Positions 1 to 8,047 are shown, counted from the stretch's first letter. The stretch: 64,000 bases of DNA from Butyrivibrio sp. NC2007 (GCF_000421405.1 NZ_ATWY01000022.1:1-64000); one strand, 5' to 3'. A program made the numbers and translations. Notes: generated by a model not told the origin, from the letters alone.

Positions 1-780
1 AAACAGTCACTTCCTATAATTATCTGCACGATTTCAACATCGCTTATCCTATCATGGATTCTTCATAAGGTTATGAATATCAAAGGAAACACAGCTACTC
101 TTATCGGAGTTGGCTCATCAATATGCGGCGGCTCAGCAATAGCAGCTACGGCTCCTGTCATTGATGCGGATGATGATGAAGTGGCACAGGCAATTTCTGT
201 GATATTTTTCTTTAACGTGCTGGCAGCACTTCTTTTTCCTTCGCTGGGAAAGCTTATAGGTTTTGATATCACAACAGGAGAGGCTTTCGGTATTTTTGCG
301 GGAACTGCAGTTAATGATACTTCTTCCGTCACCGCAGCTGCATCAACCTGGGATAGTATGTGGAACCTGGGGAGTCAGACTCTTGATAAGGCAGTTACGG
401 TCAAGCTTACAAGAACACTGGCTATCATACCTATTACACTGGTACTTGCGTATCTGAGGGCAAGGGAAGCAAAAAAGGATGGAAGTTCGACAAATGGCTT
501 TAGCTTTAGAAGAGCATTTCCGATGTTCATAGTCTTCTTTGTGATTGCTTCAATTATCACAACTATTTGCTTGAGAGCAGGTGTCCCTTCTTATGTTTTT
601 AAGCCACTTAAGGAACTTAGCAAGTTCTTTATAATAATGGCCATGGCTGCTATTGGCTTGAACAGTAACATAATCAAACTAATTAAATCAGGTGGGAAGC
701 CGATTTTGCTTGGCGGCTGTTGCTGGATCGGAATAACAGTTGTCAGCCTTTTGATGCAGCATGTAATGGGAATATGGTAA
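1..780 (+). CDS. yeiH: YeiH-family putative sulfate exporter, C-terminal part (5' end outside window)
   Basis: The frame is open to the left edge of the window, so the start is missing; about 259 C-terminal residues are present. The segment carries the glycine-rich stretch [11 protein letters not shown] and the [11 protein letters not shown] region typical of the YeiH/UPF0324 family of polytopic inner-membrane proteins, followed by four or five hydrophobic helices. The family is annotated as putative sulfate exporters, but the substrate is not established. A promoter for the next gene starts 14 bases after its stop codon, so it is the last gene of its unit. Confidence 0.85.
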   Translation, partial: KQSLPIIICTISTSLILSWILHKVMNIKGNTATLIGVGSSICGGSAIAATAPVIDADDDEVAQAISVIFFFNVLAALLFPSLGKLIGFDITTGEAFGIFAGTAVNDTSSVTAAASTWDSMWNLGSQTLDKAVTVKLTRTLAIIPITLVLAYLRAREAKKDGSSTNGFSFRRAFPMFIVFFVIASIITTICLRAGVPSYVFKPLKELSKFFIIMAMAAIGLNSNIIKLIKSGGKPILLGGCCWIGITVVSLLMQHVMGIW

Positions 781-794
781 AAGAAAAATAGGCG

Positions 795-844
795 TTGACA
801 AATACTCCCCCCTAGTATATATTGCAAATGGTAGGGGGGACTAT
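795..844 (+). promoter_or_regulatory. Sigma-A-type promoter with CsoR/RcnR-type G-tract operators
   Basis: TTGACA at 795-800 and TATATT at 818-823 are separated by exactly 17 bases. The spacer is almost entirely the 15-mer TACTCCCCCCTAGTA (803-817), whose reverse complement closely resembles the TACT-G6-N-AGTA site known for RcnR. A second G6 half with similar flanks, GTAGGGGGGACTAT, lies at 831-844 in the opposite orientation, around the expected transcription start. A CsoR-family repressor is encoded about 2 kb downstream in the same direction, so autoregulation of the deoC-to-csoR unit is a strong inference. Confidence 0.75.
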
Positions 845-904
845 TTTGTCGTCCCGTATTTATTGTCAAATTATGAACCAAAAAGACTATGAAATTTTTG
901 GATG

Positions 905-944
905 GACCTAAGGAATCCACCGCAAGCGGTACCACCCTTAGGTC
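905..944 (+). promoter_or_regulatory. Two-tier hairpin in the deoC leader
   Basis: GACCTAAGG (905-913) pairs perfectly with CCTTAGGTC (936-944), and inside it ACCGC (919-923) pairs with GCGGT (926-930) around an AA loop. The structure ends 7 bases before the GGAGG ribosome binding site of deoC. It has no T-run, so it is not an ordinary terminator. It could be an operator, an mRNA-stabilising structure or part of a translational switch; I do not recognise it as a known riboswitch class. Confidence 0.5.
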
Positions 945-964
945 GAAGAATGGAGGATACTCGA

Positions 965-1615
965 ATGAAACTTGAAGAAATATTAAAGATGGTTGATCAC
1001 ACACTGCTTGCTCAGGGAAGCACATGGGATGAGATAAAAGAGATATGCGACGATGGTATGAAGTACCATACGGCTTCCGTATGCATTCCTCCATATTATG
1101 TGAAGAAAGCCCGTGAGTATATGGGCCCTGATATGCCTATAACAACAGTAATCGGATTCCCGAATGGAAATACAACAACTGCATCCAAGGTTTTTGAGAC
1201 AAAGGATGCGCTTGCAAACGGAGCAACAGAGATCGACATTGTTATAAACATAGGGGAGCTGAAAGCTAAGAATTATAAGTTTGTTCTTGATGAGATCAAT
1301 GAACTCAAAGAAGCCTGTGGCGACCATACCATGAAGGTTATCATTGAGTGCTGCCTTCTTACAGAAGAGGAGAAGATCAAGATGTGTGAGATTGTTACGC
1401 AGTCAAAGGCAGACTATATCAAGACTTCAACAGGTTTCTCAACAGGCGGTGCAACCTTTGAAGATATAGAACTCTTTGCAAAACACTGTGGTCCAAATAT
1501 CAAGATCAAGGCATCAGGCGGTATTGCATCAATTGAAGATGCTGAGAAATTTATTGAACTTGGAGCACACAGACTTGGCACAAGCAGGCTGGTAAAGATT
1601 GCTAAAAGTATGTGA
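965..1615 (+). CDS. deoC: Deoxyribose-phosphate aldolase
   Basis: DeoC cleaves 2-deoxyribose 5-phosphate to glyceraldehyde 3-phosphate and acetaldehyde in deoxynucleoside catabolism. The 216-residue product has the expected length and a TIM-barrel pattern, with the Schiff-base lysine in YIKTSTGFSTGGAT (about K153) and the phosphate-binding KASGGI near the end. The ATG at 965 is chosen over an upstream in-frame ATG at 902 because GGAGG lies at 952-956 and the upstream one falls in a leader hairpin. It is first in a probable operon with HD, HMA and CsoR genes, an unusual setting for deoC that suggests metal-responsive expression. Confidence 0.95.
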   Translation: MKLEEILKMVDHTLLAQGSTWDEIKEICDDGMKYHTASVCIPPYYVKKAREYMGPDMPITTVIGFPNGNTTTASKVFETKDALANGATEIDIVINIGELKAKNYKFVLDEINELKEACGDHTMKVIIECCLLTEEEKIKMCEIVTQSKADYIKTSTGFSTGGATFEDIELFAKHCGPNIKIKASGGIASIEDAEKFIELGAHRLGTSRLVKIAKSM

Positions 1616-1659
1616 TTTAGAAAAACTATAAAACACTGGAAATGGAATAATCAGTACAT

Positions 1660-2427
1660 ATGGACAGAAATAATATTTTGACTGAGTTTAAAAAATATAC
1701 GGATCAATATAATCCGGAAGATGTGAAAGTAAAGCTGAAGATAGATCATACGTATCGCGTAGCTGATTTATGCGAAATAATCGCCAGAAGCCTTCTGCTT
1801 CCGGAGGAGGACTGCGAATTCGCGTGGCTGTCAGGAATACTTCATGATATAGGCCGTTTTGAGCAGCTTAGAAGGTATCATACATTTCAGGATCGAATAT
1901 CAGTTAATCACGCGGAACTGTCTGCAGACCTGCTATTTAAGGACGAACAGCTGATAGACAGGTTTGATCCGGATAGAAAGATGGACAGAGAAATGATGGA
2001 AAAAGTCATCCGTTACCACAATGTATATATTCTTCCTGATGGTCAGACGGACAGGGAGCGGATGTTCTGTGAAATTTTGCGTGATGCAGATAAGATTGAC
2101 ATTATACGTGTTAATTGCGAGACACCGCGAACAGAGATTTACGATCTGCCGGAAAAAGCCTTTACGGATTCGTACATAACTGATGAAGTTTATGAAGACA
2201 TTATGGGATCCGGAAATATAGACAGAACATACTCGAAAACCGGAATCGATTATATCCTTGGGCATATTTCTTTTGTATATGGACTTGTATTCCCTGAGAG
2301 TATCAGGCAGGTCAAAAGTCAGGGATATATATACAGACTGCTCGGATTTAAGAGCAATAATCCGGATACAGTTAAAAAGATGCAGTTTATAAGGGAAAAG
2401 ATAATTAACTACTTGGAATGCGCTTAA
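1660..2427 (+). CDS. HD-domain phosphohydrolase
   Basis: 255 residues with a metal-binding HD signature: H in IDHTYRVADL near residue 30, then GILHDIGRFEQ near residue 65, and a conserved aspartate in EILRDADKIDI near residue 145. HD proteins of this kind hydrolyse phosphomonoesters or nucleotides in the cytosol; the substrate cannot be read from sequence. It lies 44 bases after deoC and 35 bases before the HMA protein gene, all on the same strand with no terminator between them, so it is probably co-transcribed. Linkage to deoC could point to nucleotide salvage, but that is inference. Confidence 0.85.
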   Translation: MDRNNILTEFKKYTDQYNPEDVKVKLKIDHTYRVADLCEIIARSLLLPEEDCEFAWLSGILHDIGRFEQLRRYHTFQDRISVNHAELSADLLFKDEQLIDRFDPDRKMDREMMEKVIRYHNVYILPDGQTDRERMFCEILRDADKIDIIRVNCETPRTEIYDLPEKAFTDSYITDEVYEDIMGSGNIDRTYSKTGIDYILGHISFVYGLVFPESIRQVKSQGYIYRLLGFKSNNPDTVKKMQFIREKIINYLECA

Positions 2428-2462
2428 ACAATAGTTGTAAAGAGAAATAGAGAGGTGAAGAA

Positions 2463-2825
2463 ATGGCTTCTAATATCATTATCATTGCTATACTTGTTGT
2501 TATCCTGCTTGTTGCGCTAAGAGGTTCTATAAAACACTTTAAAGGCGAAGGTGGATGCTGTGGCGGAGGCAGTTCCAGTGTAAAAGAACCGGATAAAAAG
2601 CTTTCAGGAACTGTAATCAAAACTAAGGTGTTCATGATTGACGGGATGCACTGTGAAAACTGCACCAATCGTGTTAAGCGTGCTATCAACAGAATTGATG
2701 GCGTATCTGCAAAACTGAACCTCAAAAAGAAGCAAGCTGTTGTGAAGTACGAAAAAGAGGTAGAGGATGACACCTTGATAAAGGAGATAGAAGATCTTGG
2801 CTATAAGGTTGTTTCTGTACAATAA
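2463..2825 (+). CDS. Membrane-anchored heavy-metal-associated (HMA) domain protein
   Basis: 120 residues. Residues 4-19 form one hydrophobic helix, followed by a basic stretch and a CCGGG cluster (C32, C33), resembling small FeoB-associated Cys-rich membrane proteins. Residues about 53-120 are an HMA fold with the metal-binding motif MHCENC (C64 and C67). HMA domains bind and hand over soft metals, mostly Cu(I). The combination suggests a membrane-tethered copper chaperone or sink rather than a soluble CopZ. A good GAGGTGAAG ribosome binding site precedes it, and the CsoR gene follows after 53 bases. No copper P-type ATPase is present nearby. Confidence 0.85.
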   Translation: MASNIIIIAILVVILLVALRGSIKHFKGEGGCCGGGSSSVKEPDKKLSGTVIKTKVFMIDGMHCENCTNRVKRAINRIDGVSAKLNLKKKQAVVKYEKEVEDDTLIKEIEDLGYKVVSVQ

Positions 2826-2878
2826 ATAGCCGGGATATGATACTATTAGTCAACATATGAATAATAGGGAGATTACTT

Positions 2879-3163
2879 ATGGCACATAAAAAGACAGTCA
2901 GAACAGCAGCACAGAAAAAGGCTCTGACCAACCGGTTGAAACGTCTGGAAGGGCAGATACGTGGCCTGGAAAAAATGATCGAGGATGACGTATATTGCAA
3001 CGACATCCTTCAACAGTCCATGTCTGCAGCCTCAGCAATAGACGGCTTTAATCAGGAACTTCTTGGATATCACCTGAAAGGATGCGTTACGGACGGCATA
3101 AAAAATGACGATGAAGAAATCGTGGACGAATTATTGAAGACGATCCGTAAACTCATGAAATAA
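2879..3163 (+). CDS. csoR: CsoR-family metal-sensing repressor (DUF156)
   Basis: 94 residues, all helical by pattern, as in CsoR/RcnR/FrmR repressors. The start of the domain reads LTNRLKRLEGQIRGLEKMI, and the Cu(I) ligand set is visible as C40, H65 and C69 (C-x24-H-x3-C), which fits copper-sensing CsoR better than nickel-sensing RcnR. These proteins bind G-tract operators in the apo form and release on metal binding. The likely target is the G-tract promoter at 795-844 driving this same gene string. The ribosome binding site is GGGAG before the ATG. Confidence 0.9.
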   Translation: MAHKKTVRTAAQKKALTNRLKRLEGQIRGLEKMIEDDVYCNDILQQSMSAASAIDGFNQELLGYHLKGCVTDGIKNDDEEIVDELLKTIRKLMK

Positions 3164-3217
3164 AAGAATTACATTCATGAGTAACTATTCCGCGATAATA
3201 AAATATGTAGGAGAAAT

Positions 3218-3859
3218 ATGCAGACATCTGAGAGTTTTCGATTAAGTGCATTATTATCCTTTTCAGGAGGATTACAGGATGCGTATACATATAATATGAG
3301 GGATAAAGTCTTTGCCAATGCACAGACCGGCAATGTTGTTTTAATGAGTCAGAACCTGATGCAGGGTAATTTTATGCAGGGGTTACACTATATGTGTCCG
3401 CTTTTTTCGTTTGCTGCTGGGATTTTTATAGCAGAGAGAATTGAAAACGAGTATAAATGTGCTGAAAAAATCCACTGGAGACAGATTATCATAATAATTG
3501 AAATGATTGCGCTTAGCATTGTCGGACTTCTCCCCATGGATATGAATATGATAGCAAATATGATTGTGTCATTTTCATGTGCCATGCAGGTGCAAACATT
3601 TAGAAAAGTACATGGATATGGATATGCAAGTACCATGTGCATTGGAAATCTGAGAAGTGGAACAGAGAGCCTTTCTAAATACCTTAGAGACAAAAACAAA
3701 CAATCTTTGTACAAATCATTTCACTTCTTTGGAATCATTCTGATATTTGCTATAGGAGCAGGATTTGGCGGAGTAATATCCGGAATCATTGGGATAAAAA
3801 CCATATGGATTTCGGTAGTCATACTGCTTATAGTTATCAATATGATGGTAAAAGAATGA
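3218..3859 (+). CDS. DUF1275 (YoaK-family) membrane protein
   Basis: 213 residues with about six hydrophobic segments. The N-terminal SGGLQDAYTYNMRDKVFANAQTGNVV pattern (aromatic-rich, ending in AQTGNVV) is the hallmark of DUF1275 integral membrane proteins; the function of the family is not established. It sits 54 bases after csoR on the same strand, with AGGAG before its ATG, and may be the distal gene of the same unit or have its own promoter. Confidence 0.85.
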   Translation: MQTSESFRLSALLSFSGGLQDAYTYNMRDKVFANAQTGNVVLMSQNLMQGNFMQGLHYMCPLFSFAAGIFIAERIENEYKCAEKIHWRQIIIIIEMIALSIVGLLPMDMNMIANMIVSFSCAMQVQTFRKVHGYGYASTMCIGNLRSGTESLSKYLRDKNKQSLYKSFHFFGIILIFAIGAGFGGVISGIIGIKTIWISVVILLIVINMMVKE

Positions 3860-3919
3860 GGAGCCGACGGGACAGGCGAAGATCACACCGGGATTCAATC
3901 TTTAGAGCAGGCGGAGGTA

Positions 3920-4264
3920 ATGAGTCTTGCATCTCCAATGTTCTTCAACAACATTAGTGGCCCATTACAATCAGCAATAAGTAGAATTTACGCAATGGGT
4001 AAGCCGGAAAAACTTAAAAAGTGCGCCATGCTTCTAAGTAGCAGAATCGATGGGATTTATGAAGGTATTATGGAAATCCATAAAATCACAACAAAAATCA
4101 TGGGGGTAGAAGATATCGGGGTGATTACTTCTGTTGGAGAGCAAAATTCTATTCTCGAAAGAAGAAAAGAAATGATTGAACATGGTTTTGTGTCTGAAAA
4201 GTTAAATGTAGGTGTAATAAAGGAAAAACTTGATGAAATTAGGGAGTTTGGTAGAAGACTATAG
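3920..4264 (+). CDS. Hypothetical helical protein, 114 aa
   Basis: Not recognised. The product is mostly alpha-helical, with no signal peptide, no membrane segment and a single cysteine. The start is supported by GGAGG six bases upstream. It follows the DUF1275 gene by 60 bases and precedes the promoter of the MarR/radical SAM cassette. The size and composition would suit a small regulatory or scaffold protein, but nothing more specific can be claimed. Confidence 0.5.
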   Translation: MSLASPMFFNNISGPLQSAISRIYAMGKPEKLKKCAMLLSSRIDGIYEGIMEIHKITTKIMGVEDIGVITSVGEQNSILERRKEMIEHGFVSEKLNVGVIKEKLDEIREFGRRL

Positions 4265-4342
4265 CAGATGGAACACGTTATCAGATTCAGGTTTTTCGAG
4301 ATGAATGATAGAACATAAAATCCGAAGTTATGATATGTGTGC

Positions 4343-4393
4343 TTGACAAAAATACTCCTATATCGTAGTATAAAACTACGATATAGGAGTATT
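4343..4393 (+). promoter_or_regulatory. Promoter with perfect 19-bp inverted-repeat operator of the MarR/radical SAM cassette
   Basis: TTGACA (4343-4348) and TAGTAT (4366-4371) with 17-bp spacing. AATACTCCTATATCGTAGT (4351-4369) is repeated exactly as its reverse complement at 4375-4393, with 5 bases between. The operator covers the -35/-10 spacer, the -10 box and the expected start point, and its right arm contains the AGGAG used as the ribosome binding site for the ATG at 4399. This is a textbook layout for autorepression by the MarR protein encoded immediately downstream; binding itself is inferred. Confidence 0.8.
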
Positions 4394-4398
4394 TAATT

Positions 4399-4836
4399 AT
4401 GAAGACAAATGGTGGATTTCTTGTTACAAAAATAAAACAGCTGGGTGATCGTATATTTGAAAGGATACTGGCAGAAAAAAACATTGATGCATTTAACGGA
4501 GCTCAGGGAAGGATTCTTTATGTCTTATGGCAGGAAGATGGTGTTCCTATTAAAATTATTTCCGAGAAAAGCGGACTTGCAATTACTTCACTTACGACCA
4601 TGCTTGAGCGGATGGAAAAAAACGGACTGATAAGCCGCAAAACTGATGAAGCTGATAAGAGAAAAACTCTTCTGTTCCTCACAGATAAAGCCAAAGAACT
4701 TAAAGAAGCTTATGACTCCGTATCCAATGAGATGGGGAGTATTTATTATCGTGATTTTACGGATAAAGAGATTCTTCAGTTTGAAGAGTATCTTAACCGC
4801 ATCAGGGTAAACCTTGAGGAATGGAGTGACAAATGA
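4399..4836 (+). CDS. MarR-family regulator of a radical SAM mobile pair cassette
   Basis: 145 residues with the MarR winged-helix core: helix-turn-helix around IKIISEKSGLAITSLTTMLERMEKNGLI and the wing ISRKTDEADKRKTLLFLTDKA. It overlaps the next gene by four bases (ATGA), so it is translationally coupled to the first radical SAM gene. Gene order and content match the family described as the MarR regulator of the radical SAM mobile pair system. It probably represses its own promoter through the 19-bp inverted repeat at 4351-4393. The inducing ligand is unknown. Confidence 0.9.
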   Translation: MKTNGGFLVTKIKQLGDRIFERILAEKNIDAFNGAQGRILYVLWQEDGVPIKIISEKSGLAITSLTTMLERMEKNGLISRKTDEADKRKTLLFLTDKAKELKEAYDSVSNEMGSIYYRDFTDKEILQFEEYLNRIRVNLEEWSDK

Positions 4837-5531
4837 GTATCTGTATTAAAGATCAGATTCAGAACATGAATCTTGTTATAGGGTGCACTGTTGGATGTCC
4901 GTACTGCTATGCCAGAAACAATACGAGGCGTTATCACATCATAGATGATTTTGAAAAGCCACAGTTTTTTCAAGGAAAGCTTCGTATGATGGAAAAGAAA
5001 AAGCCGCAGAATTTTCTGCTGACCGGCATGAGCGATCTCTCGGGCTGGCATGAGGAATGGAGAGAGGAAGTCTTTAAAAAGATAGCAGAGAATCCTCAGC
5101 ACCAGTTTCTTTTTCTTACCAAACGACCGGATCTTCTGTCTTTTGAAACAGATCTTGATAATGCATGGTTTGGCGTTACAGTTACGAGAAAGTCTGAGTT
5201 ATGGCGTATTGATGCACTGCGGAGCAATGTGAAGGCAAAAAAATATCATGTTACCTTTGAGCCTTTGTTCGATGATCCGGGTAAGGTTGATCTTACAGGT
5301 ATTGACTGGATTGTGGTGGGAACCATGACAGGTGCAAAGAGCAGGACTGTTAAAACAGATCCCGGGTGGGCTTATTCATTGACAGAACAGGCTCATGAAC
5401 TGAACATTCCTGTATTCTGGAAAGAAGATCTTGTTCCGATTATGGGAGAAGAAATGATACAGGAAATGCCGGATGCTTTTAACAAAGTGCTGGAGGAACA
5501 GAGAATATGGAACAACCAGAAATCAAAGTAA
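4833..5531 (+). CDS. Radical SAM mobile pair protein A (DUF5131/Gp37-like)
   Basis: 232 residues. The 4Fe-4S binding motif is CTVGCPYC (C-x3-C-x2-C) near residue 18. The remainder (FLLTGMSDLSGWHEEW, FLFLTKRPDLL, WFGVTVTRKSE, TFEPLF, WIVVGTMTGAKSR) matches the phage Gp37/Gp68-like radical SAM group. The substrate is not known for this family. It overlaps marR by 4 bases and the next radical SAM gene by 25 bases, which indicates tight co-expression and perhaps a complex with pair protein B. Confidence 0.88.
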   Translation: MSICIKDQIQNMNLVIGCTVGCPYCYARNNTRRYHIIDDFEKPQFFQGKLRMMEKKKPQNFLLTGMSDLSGWHEEWREEVFKKIAENPQHQFLFLTKRPDLLSFETDLDNAWFGVTVTRKSELWRIDALRSNVKAKKYHVTFEPLFDDPGKVDLTGIDWIVVGTMTGAKSRTVKTDPGWAYSLTEQAHELNIPVFWKEDLVPIMGEEMIQEMPDAFNKVLEEQRIWNNQKSK

Positions 5532-6430
5532 ATCATATAGAAACAAAAAGTGTAATGACAAAATCGAATACTCCTATTGGAGGATATTCGGTGAATCCCT
5601 ATGTGGGGTGTCCCCATGCCTGTAAATACTGCTACGCATCTTTTATGAAACGCTTTACAGGGCATACGGAGGAATGGGGAACCTTCATGGATGTGAAAGA
5701 CTGGCCTGAAATAAAGAATCCAAAGAAGTATGCCGGCCAGAAGGTGATCATTGGAACAGTTACGGATGGTTATAATCCGCTAGAGGAAACATATAAAAAT
5801 ACAAGAAGACTTCTGGAAGAACTAAAGGACAGTGGTGCGGACATACTTATCTGCACAAAGTCAGACCTTGTACTAAGAGATCTGGATCTGCTAAAAGATA
5901 TCAATGAACATAGCAGACTTACAGTATCATGGTCAATCAATACTCTCGATGAAGAGTTTAAAGATGATATGGATGCGGCAGTAAGCATAGAAAGAAGGCT
6001 TGCCGCAATGAAAGAGGTATATGCGGCAGGCATTCGTACAATTTGCTTCATTTCACCCGTTTTCCCGGGGATTACGGATATAGAAGCAATCATAGACAGG
6101 ACAAAAGATCAGTGTGACCTTGTATGGCTTGAGAATCTGAATCTTCGCGGAGGTTTTAAGGCAGATATCATGAAATACATTTCCGATAAACATCCGGATC
6201 TTGTGCCGCTGTATGACGAAATTTATAACAAAAAGAACCGCAGCTATTTTGAAGCGCTGGAAAAGAAAGCAGAAGAGCTGGCTAAAAAGTATGATTGCAG
6301 GTTTGTTGATAATGAAACTCCGTATGAGAGAGTAGAGAAAGGACATCCAACAATCGTAGATTACTTTTACCACGAAGAAGTAAGAGGAACTGCCAATAGT
6401 GGAAAGAGAAATGTAATACATAATCCTTGA
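5507..6430 (+). CDS. Radical SAM mobile pair protein B (spore-photolyase-like)
   Basis: 307 residues; the cluster-binding motif is CPHACKYCYA (C-x3-C-x2-C) near residue 35, followed by features of SplB/Rv2578c-like radical SAM proteins (GTVTDGYNPLEETYKNTRRLL, FISPVFPGITD, LENLNLRGG). SplB relatives repair DNA photoproducts, but function has not been shown for this branch. The unusually long 25-base overlap with the preceding gene means its ATG lies inside pair protein A. The three-gene set travels between genomes as a unit, as the family name implies; no mobility gene is seen next to it here. Confidence 0.88.
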   Translation: MEQPEIKVNHIETKSVMTKSNTPIGGYSVNPYVGCPHACKYCYASFMKRFTGHTEEWGTFMDVKDWPEIKNPKKYAGQKVIIGTVTDGYNPLEETYKNTRRLLEELKDSGADILICTKSDLVLRDLDLLKDINEHSRLTVSWSINTLDEEFKDDMDAAVSIERRLAAMKEVYAAGIRTICFISPVFPGITDIEAIIDRTKDQCDLVWLENLNLRGGFKADIMKYISDKHPDLVPLYDEIYNKKNRSYFEALEKKAEELAKKYDCRFVDNETPYERVEKGHPTIVDYFYHEEVRGTANSGKRNVIHNP

Positions 6431-6526
6431 TGGAAGAATAAACCGGAATTTAAAGATTCGATAGCATTACAATAAATACCATTTTGCATTTGGTAAATTA
6501 TTGGATTGAAGGTAAGGACAAGTAAT

Positions 6527-6643
6527 ATGGCTTTTCGTAGGACCCTTAGTGATCTTATTCGGCTGTATGCTGATGAGATTGCTGATATGGATGTAGATAT
6601 TTGCCAGTATGATAAAAGATATGATGTGTGGGGATGCTTTTAG
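6527..6643 (+). CDS. Small ORF, 38 aa, unknown
   Basis: ATG at 6527 gives a 38-residue product that starts MAFRRTLSDLIRLYADEIADM and ends VWGCF; the reading frame closes 28 bases before a terminator hairpin. The ribosome binding site (AAGG) is weak. It might be a genuine small protein or the remnant of a larger gene next to the radical SAM cassette. I recognise no family. Confidence 0.3.
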   Translation: MAFRRTLSDLIRLYADEIADMDVDICQYDKRYDVWGCF

Positions 6644-6670
6644 CATTGCTTGTTAAAACTGAAATTAAAC

Positions 6671-6707
6671 GGCCCGTTTTCTTAATAGAAAGCGGACCTT
6701 TTTATTT
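6671..6707 (+). terminator. Intrinsic terminator
   Basis: GGCCCGTTTTC (6671-6681) pairs with GAAAGCGGACC (6688-6698) with one mismatch and one G-T pair, followed by a T-rich run. It ends the rightward transcript from the radical SAM cassette, just before the 3' end of the opposing antiporter gene. Confidence 0.75.
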
Positions 6708-6738
6708 TAGTACAATATCAGTTCTACAGTCGATTAAC

Positions 6739-7926
6739 TCAGGCAGGAGAATTAGCTTTGTCATCTGAGGCATATATAGCCTTCAATATTATAGGTGTCA
6801 GAATTGAACTTAATATTATCAACAGGATTACTGCGGTAAAGTATCTGCTGTCAACGATATCAGCTTTTAAACCTCTTTGAGCTACGATAAGTGCAACTTC
6901 GCCTCTGGTCATCATACCAACACCAATCTTTAACGAGTCAGAGGTGTTGTACTTAAGGAGCTTTGCTACGATGCCACAGCCTATAACCTTTCCGAGGAGT
7001 CCAACGACAACAAATGCTGCCGAGAAGGCAAGGATTGTCATGTCAACAGACCTTAGATTTGTCTGAAGTCCTACACTTGCAAAGAATACGGGACCGAATA
7101 ACATATATGAATTTATGTCCATTTTTCTGTCTATATACTCGGAGTTGTCCAGGGAGCTGAGAATAATACCTGCGACATAGGCTCCGGTGATATCGGCTAC
7201 TCCAAAGTACTTATCTGCAACATAAGACATCGCAAAGGCAAGTGCCAGTCCCATGATCGGGATTCTTCTGGTATGAGGCCATTTTGCTTCTGCTTTTGAC
7301 ATTATCTTAAATATGATCATTCCCACAACAACCGAAAGGGCAAAGAAGGCTACGGTCTTTAAGCAAACAGCTGCAAGATTGGCATTTGGATCTTTCAGAC
7401 CAAGAACAGCTGTAAGAACCACGATTCCTATTACATCATCGATGATCGCGGCGCTCATGATCGTTGTTCCAACTTCTGTGGAAATCTTCCCAAGTTCTTT
7501 TAGAACCTGAACTGTTATGCTAACGGAAGTGGCTGTAAGAATAGTTCCTATAAAGAGTGCTTTTATGAACTCGGTTGATCCGGGAGTTGCAACGCCATAG
7601 AAGGCCATGTACAGGAGCGTTCCAAGAACAAGCGGAACTCCAACACCTGTGCATGCAAGGATTGTTGCCTTCAGGCCGGATTTTTTGAGCTTGTCGATAT
7701 CTGTTTCCAGTCCGGCGCTGAACATCAGAAGAATCACACCGATTTCGGCCATGCCCGACAGGAAATCACTGGGATTAACAAGATTAAGCAGTGTTGGACC
7801 TATGAGAAGACCTGCGATGATCTCACCGGCAACCTGTGGCGCATGGAGTCTTCTGGCGATCAGTCCGAATAACTTTGCCATGACGATTATGATAAAAAGA
7901 TCTCTGAGTATCTGAATTGTATCCAT
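6739..7926 (-). CDS. Cation:proton antiporter (CPA2/KefB-NapA type)
   Basis: 395 residues with about 12 hydrophobic helices and no C-terminal regulatory domain, the core size of a Na+/H+ exchanger of the CPA2 family. Family motifs visible are APQVAGEIIAGLLIGP near the N-terminus, ILLMFSAGLETD (helix 3), and SAAIIDDVIGIVVL, which carries the paired aspartates of the ion-binding site. MTRGEVALIVAQRGL near the C-terminus is also typical. The start has a strong AAGGAGG site on the minus strand. It stands alone between a terminator and the divergent ABC transporter cluster. Na+ or K+ specificity cannot be judged. Confidence 0.9.
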   Translation of the reverse strand: MDTIQILRDLFIIIVMAKLFGLIARRLHAPQVAGEIIAGLLIGPTLLNLVNPSDFLSGMAEIGVILLMFSAGLETDIDKLKKSGLKATILACTGVGVPLVLGTLLYMAFYGVATPGSTEFIKALFIGTILTATSVSITVQVLKELGKISTEVGTTIMSAAIIDDVIGIVVLTAVLGLKDPNANLAAVCLKTVAFFALSVVVGMIIFKIMSKAEAKWPHTRRIPIMGLALAFAMSYVADKYFGVADITGAYVAGIILSSLDNSEYIDRKMDINSYMLFGPVFFASVGLQTNLRSVDMTILAFSAAFVVVGLLGKVIGCGIVAKLLKYNTSDSLKIGVGMMTRGEVALIVAQRGLKADIVDSRYFTAVILLIILSSILTPIILKAIYASDDKANSPA

Positions 7927-8010
7927 TTATATACCTCCTTATTAATAACGCTAGTAAATGAGTATGATACTTTTTCGTCTCAAAATCAAGTTAAAAAACT
8001 ATAACCAACG

Positions 8011-8035
8011 TAGTAATAACCCCCCGGGGGGCTTG
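8011..8035 (+). promoter_or_regulatory. C6-G6 palindromic motif upstream of the ABC transporter operon
   Basis: Six C (8020-8025) followed by six G (8026-8031), flanked by TAGTAATAA on the left and CTTG on the right. The same motif, in the same orientation relative to its gene, occurs upstream of the deacylase gene at 15509-15530 on the minus strand. It lies about 75 bases before the solute-binding-protein start. It is probably an operator shared by both arms of the cluster; C-tract/G-tract palindromes are typical for CsoR/RcnR-type regulators, but other regulators are possible. Confidence 0.5.
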
Positions 8036-8047
8036 TGGAGCAGATTT

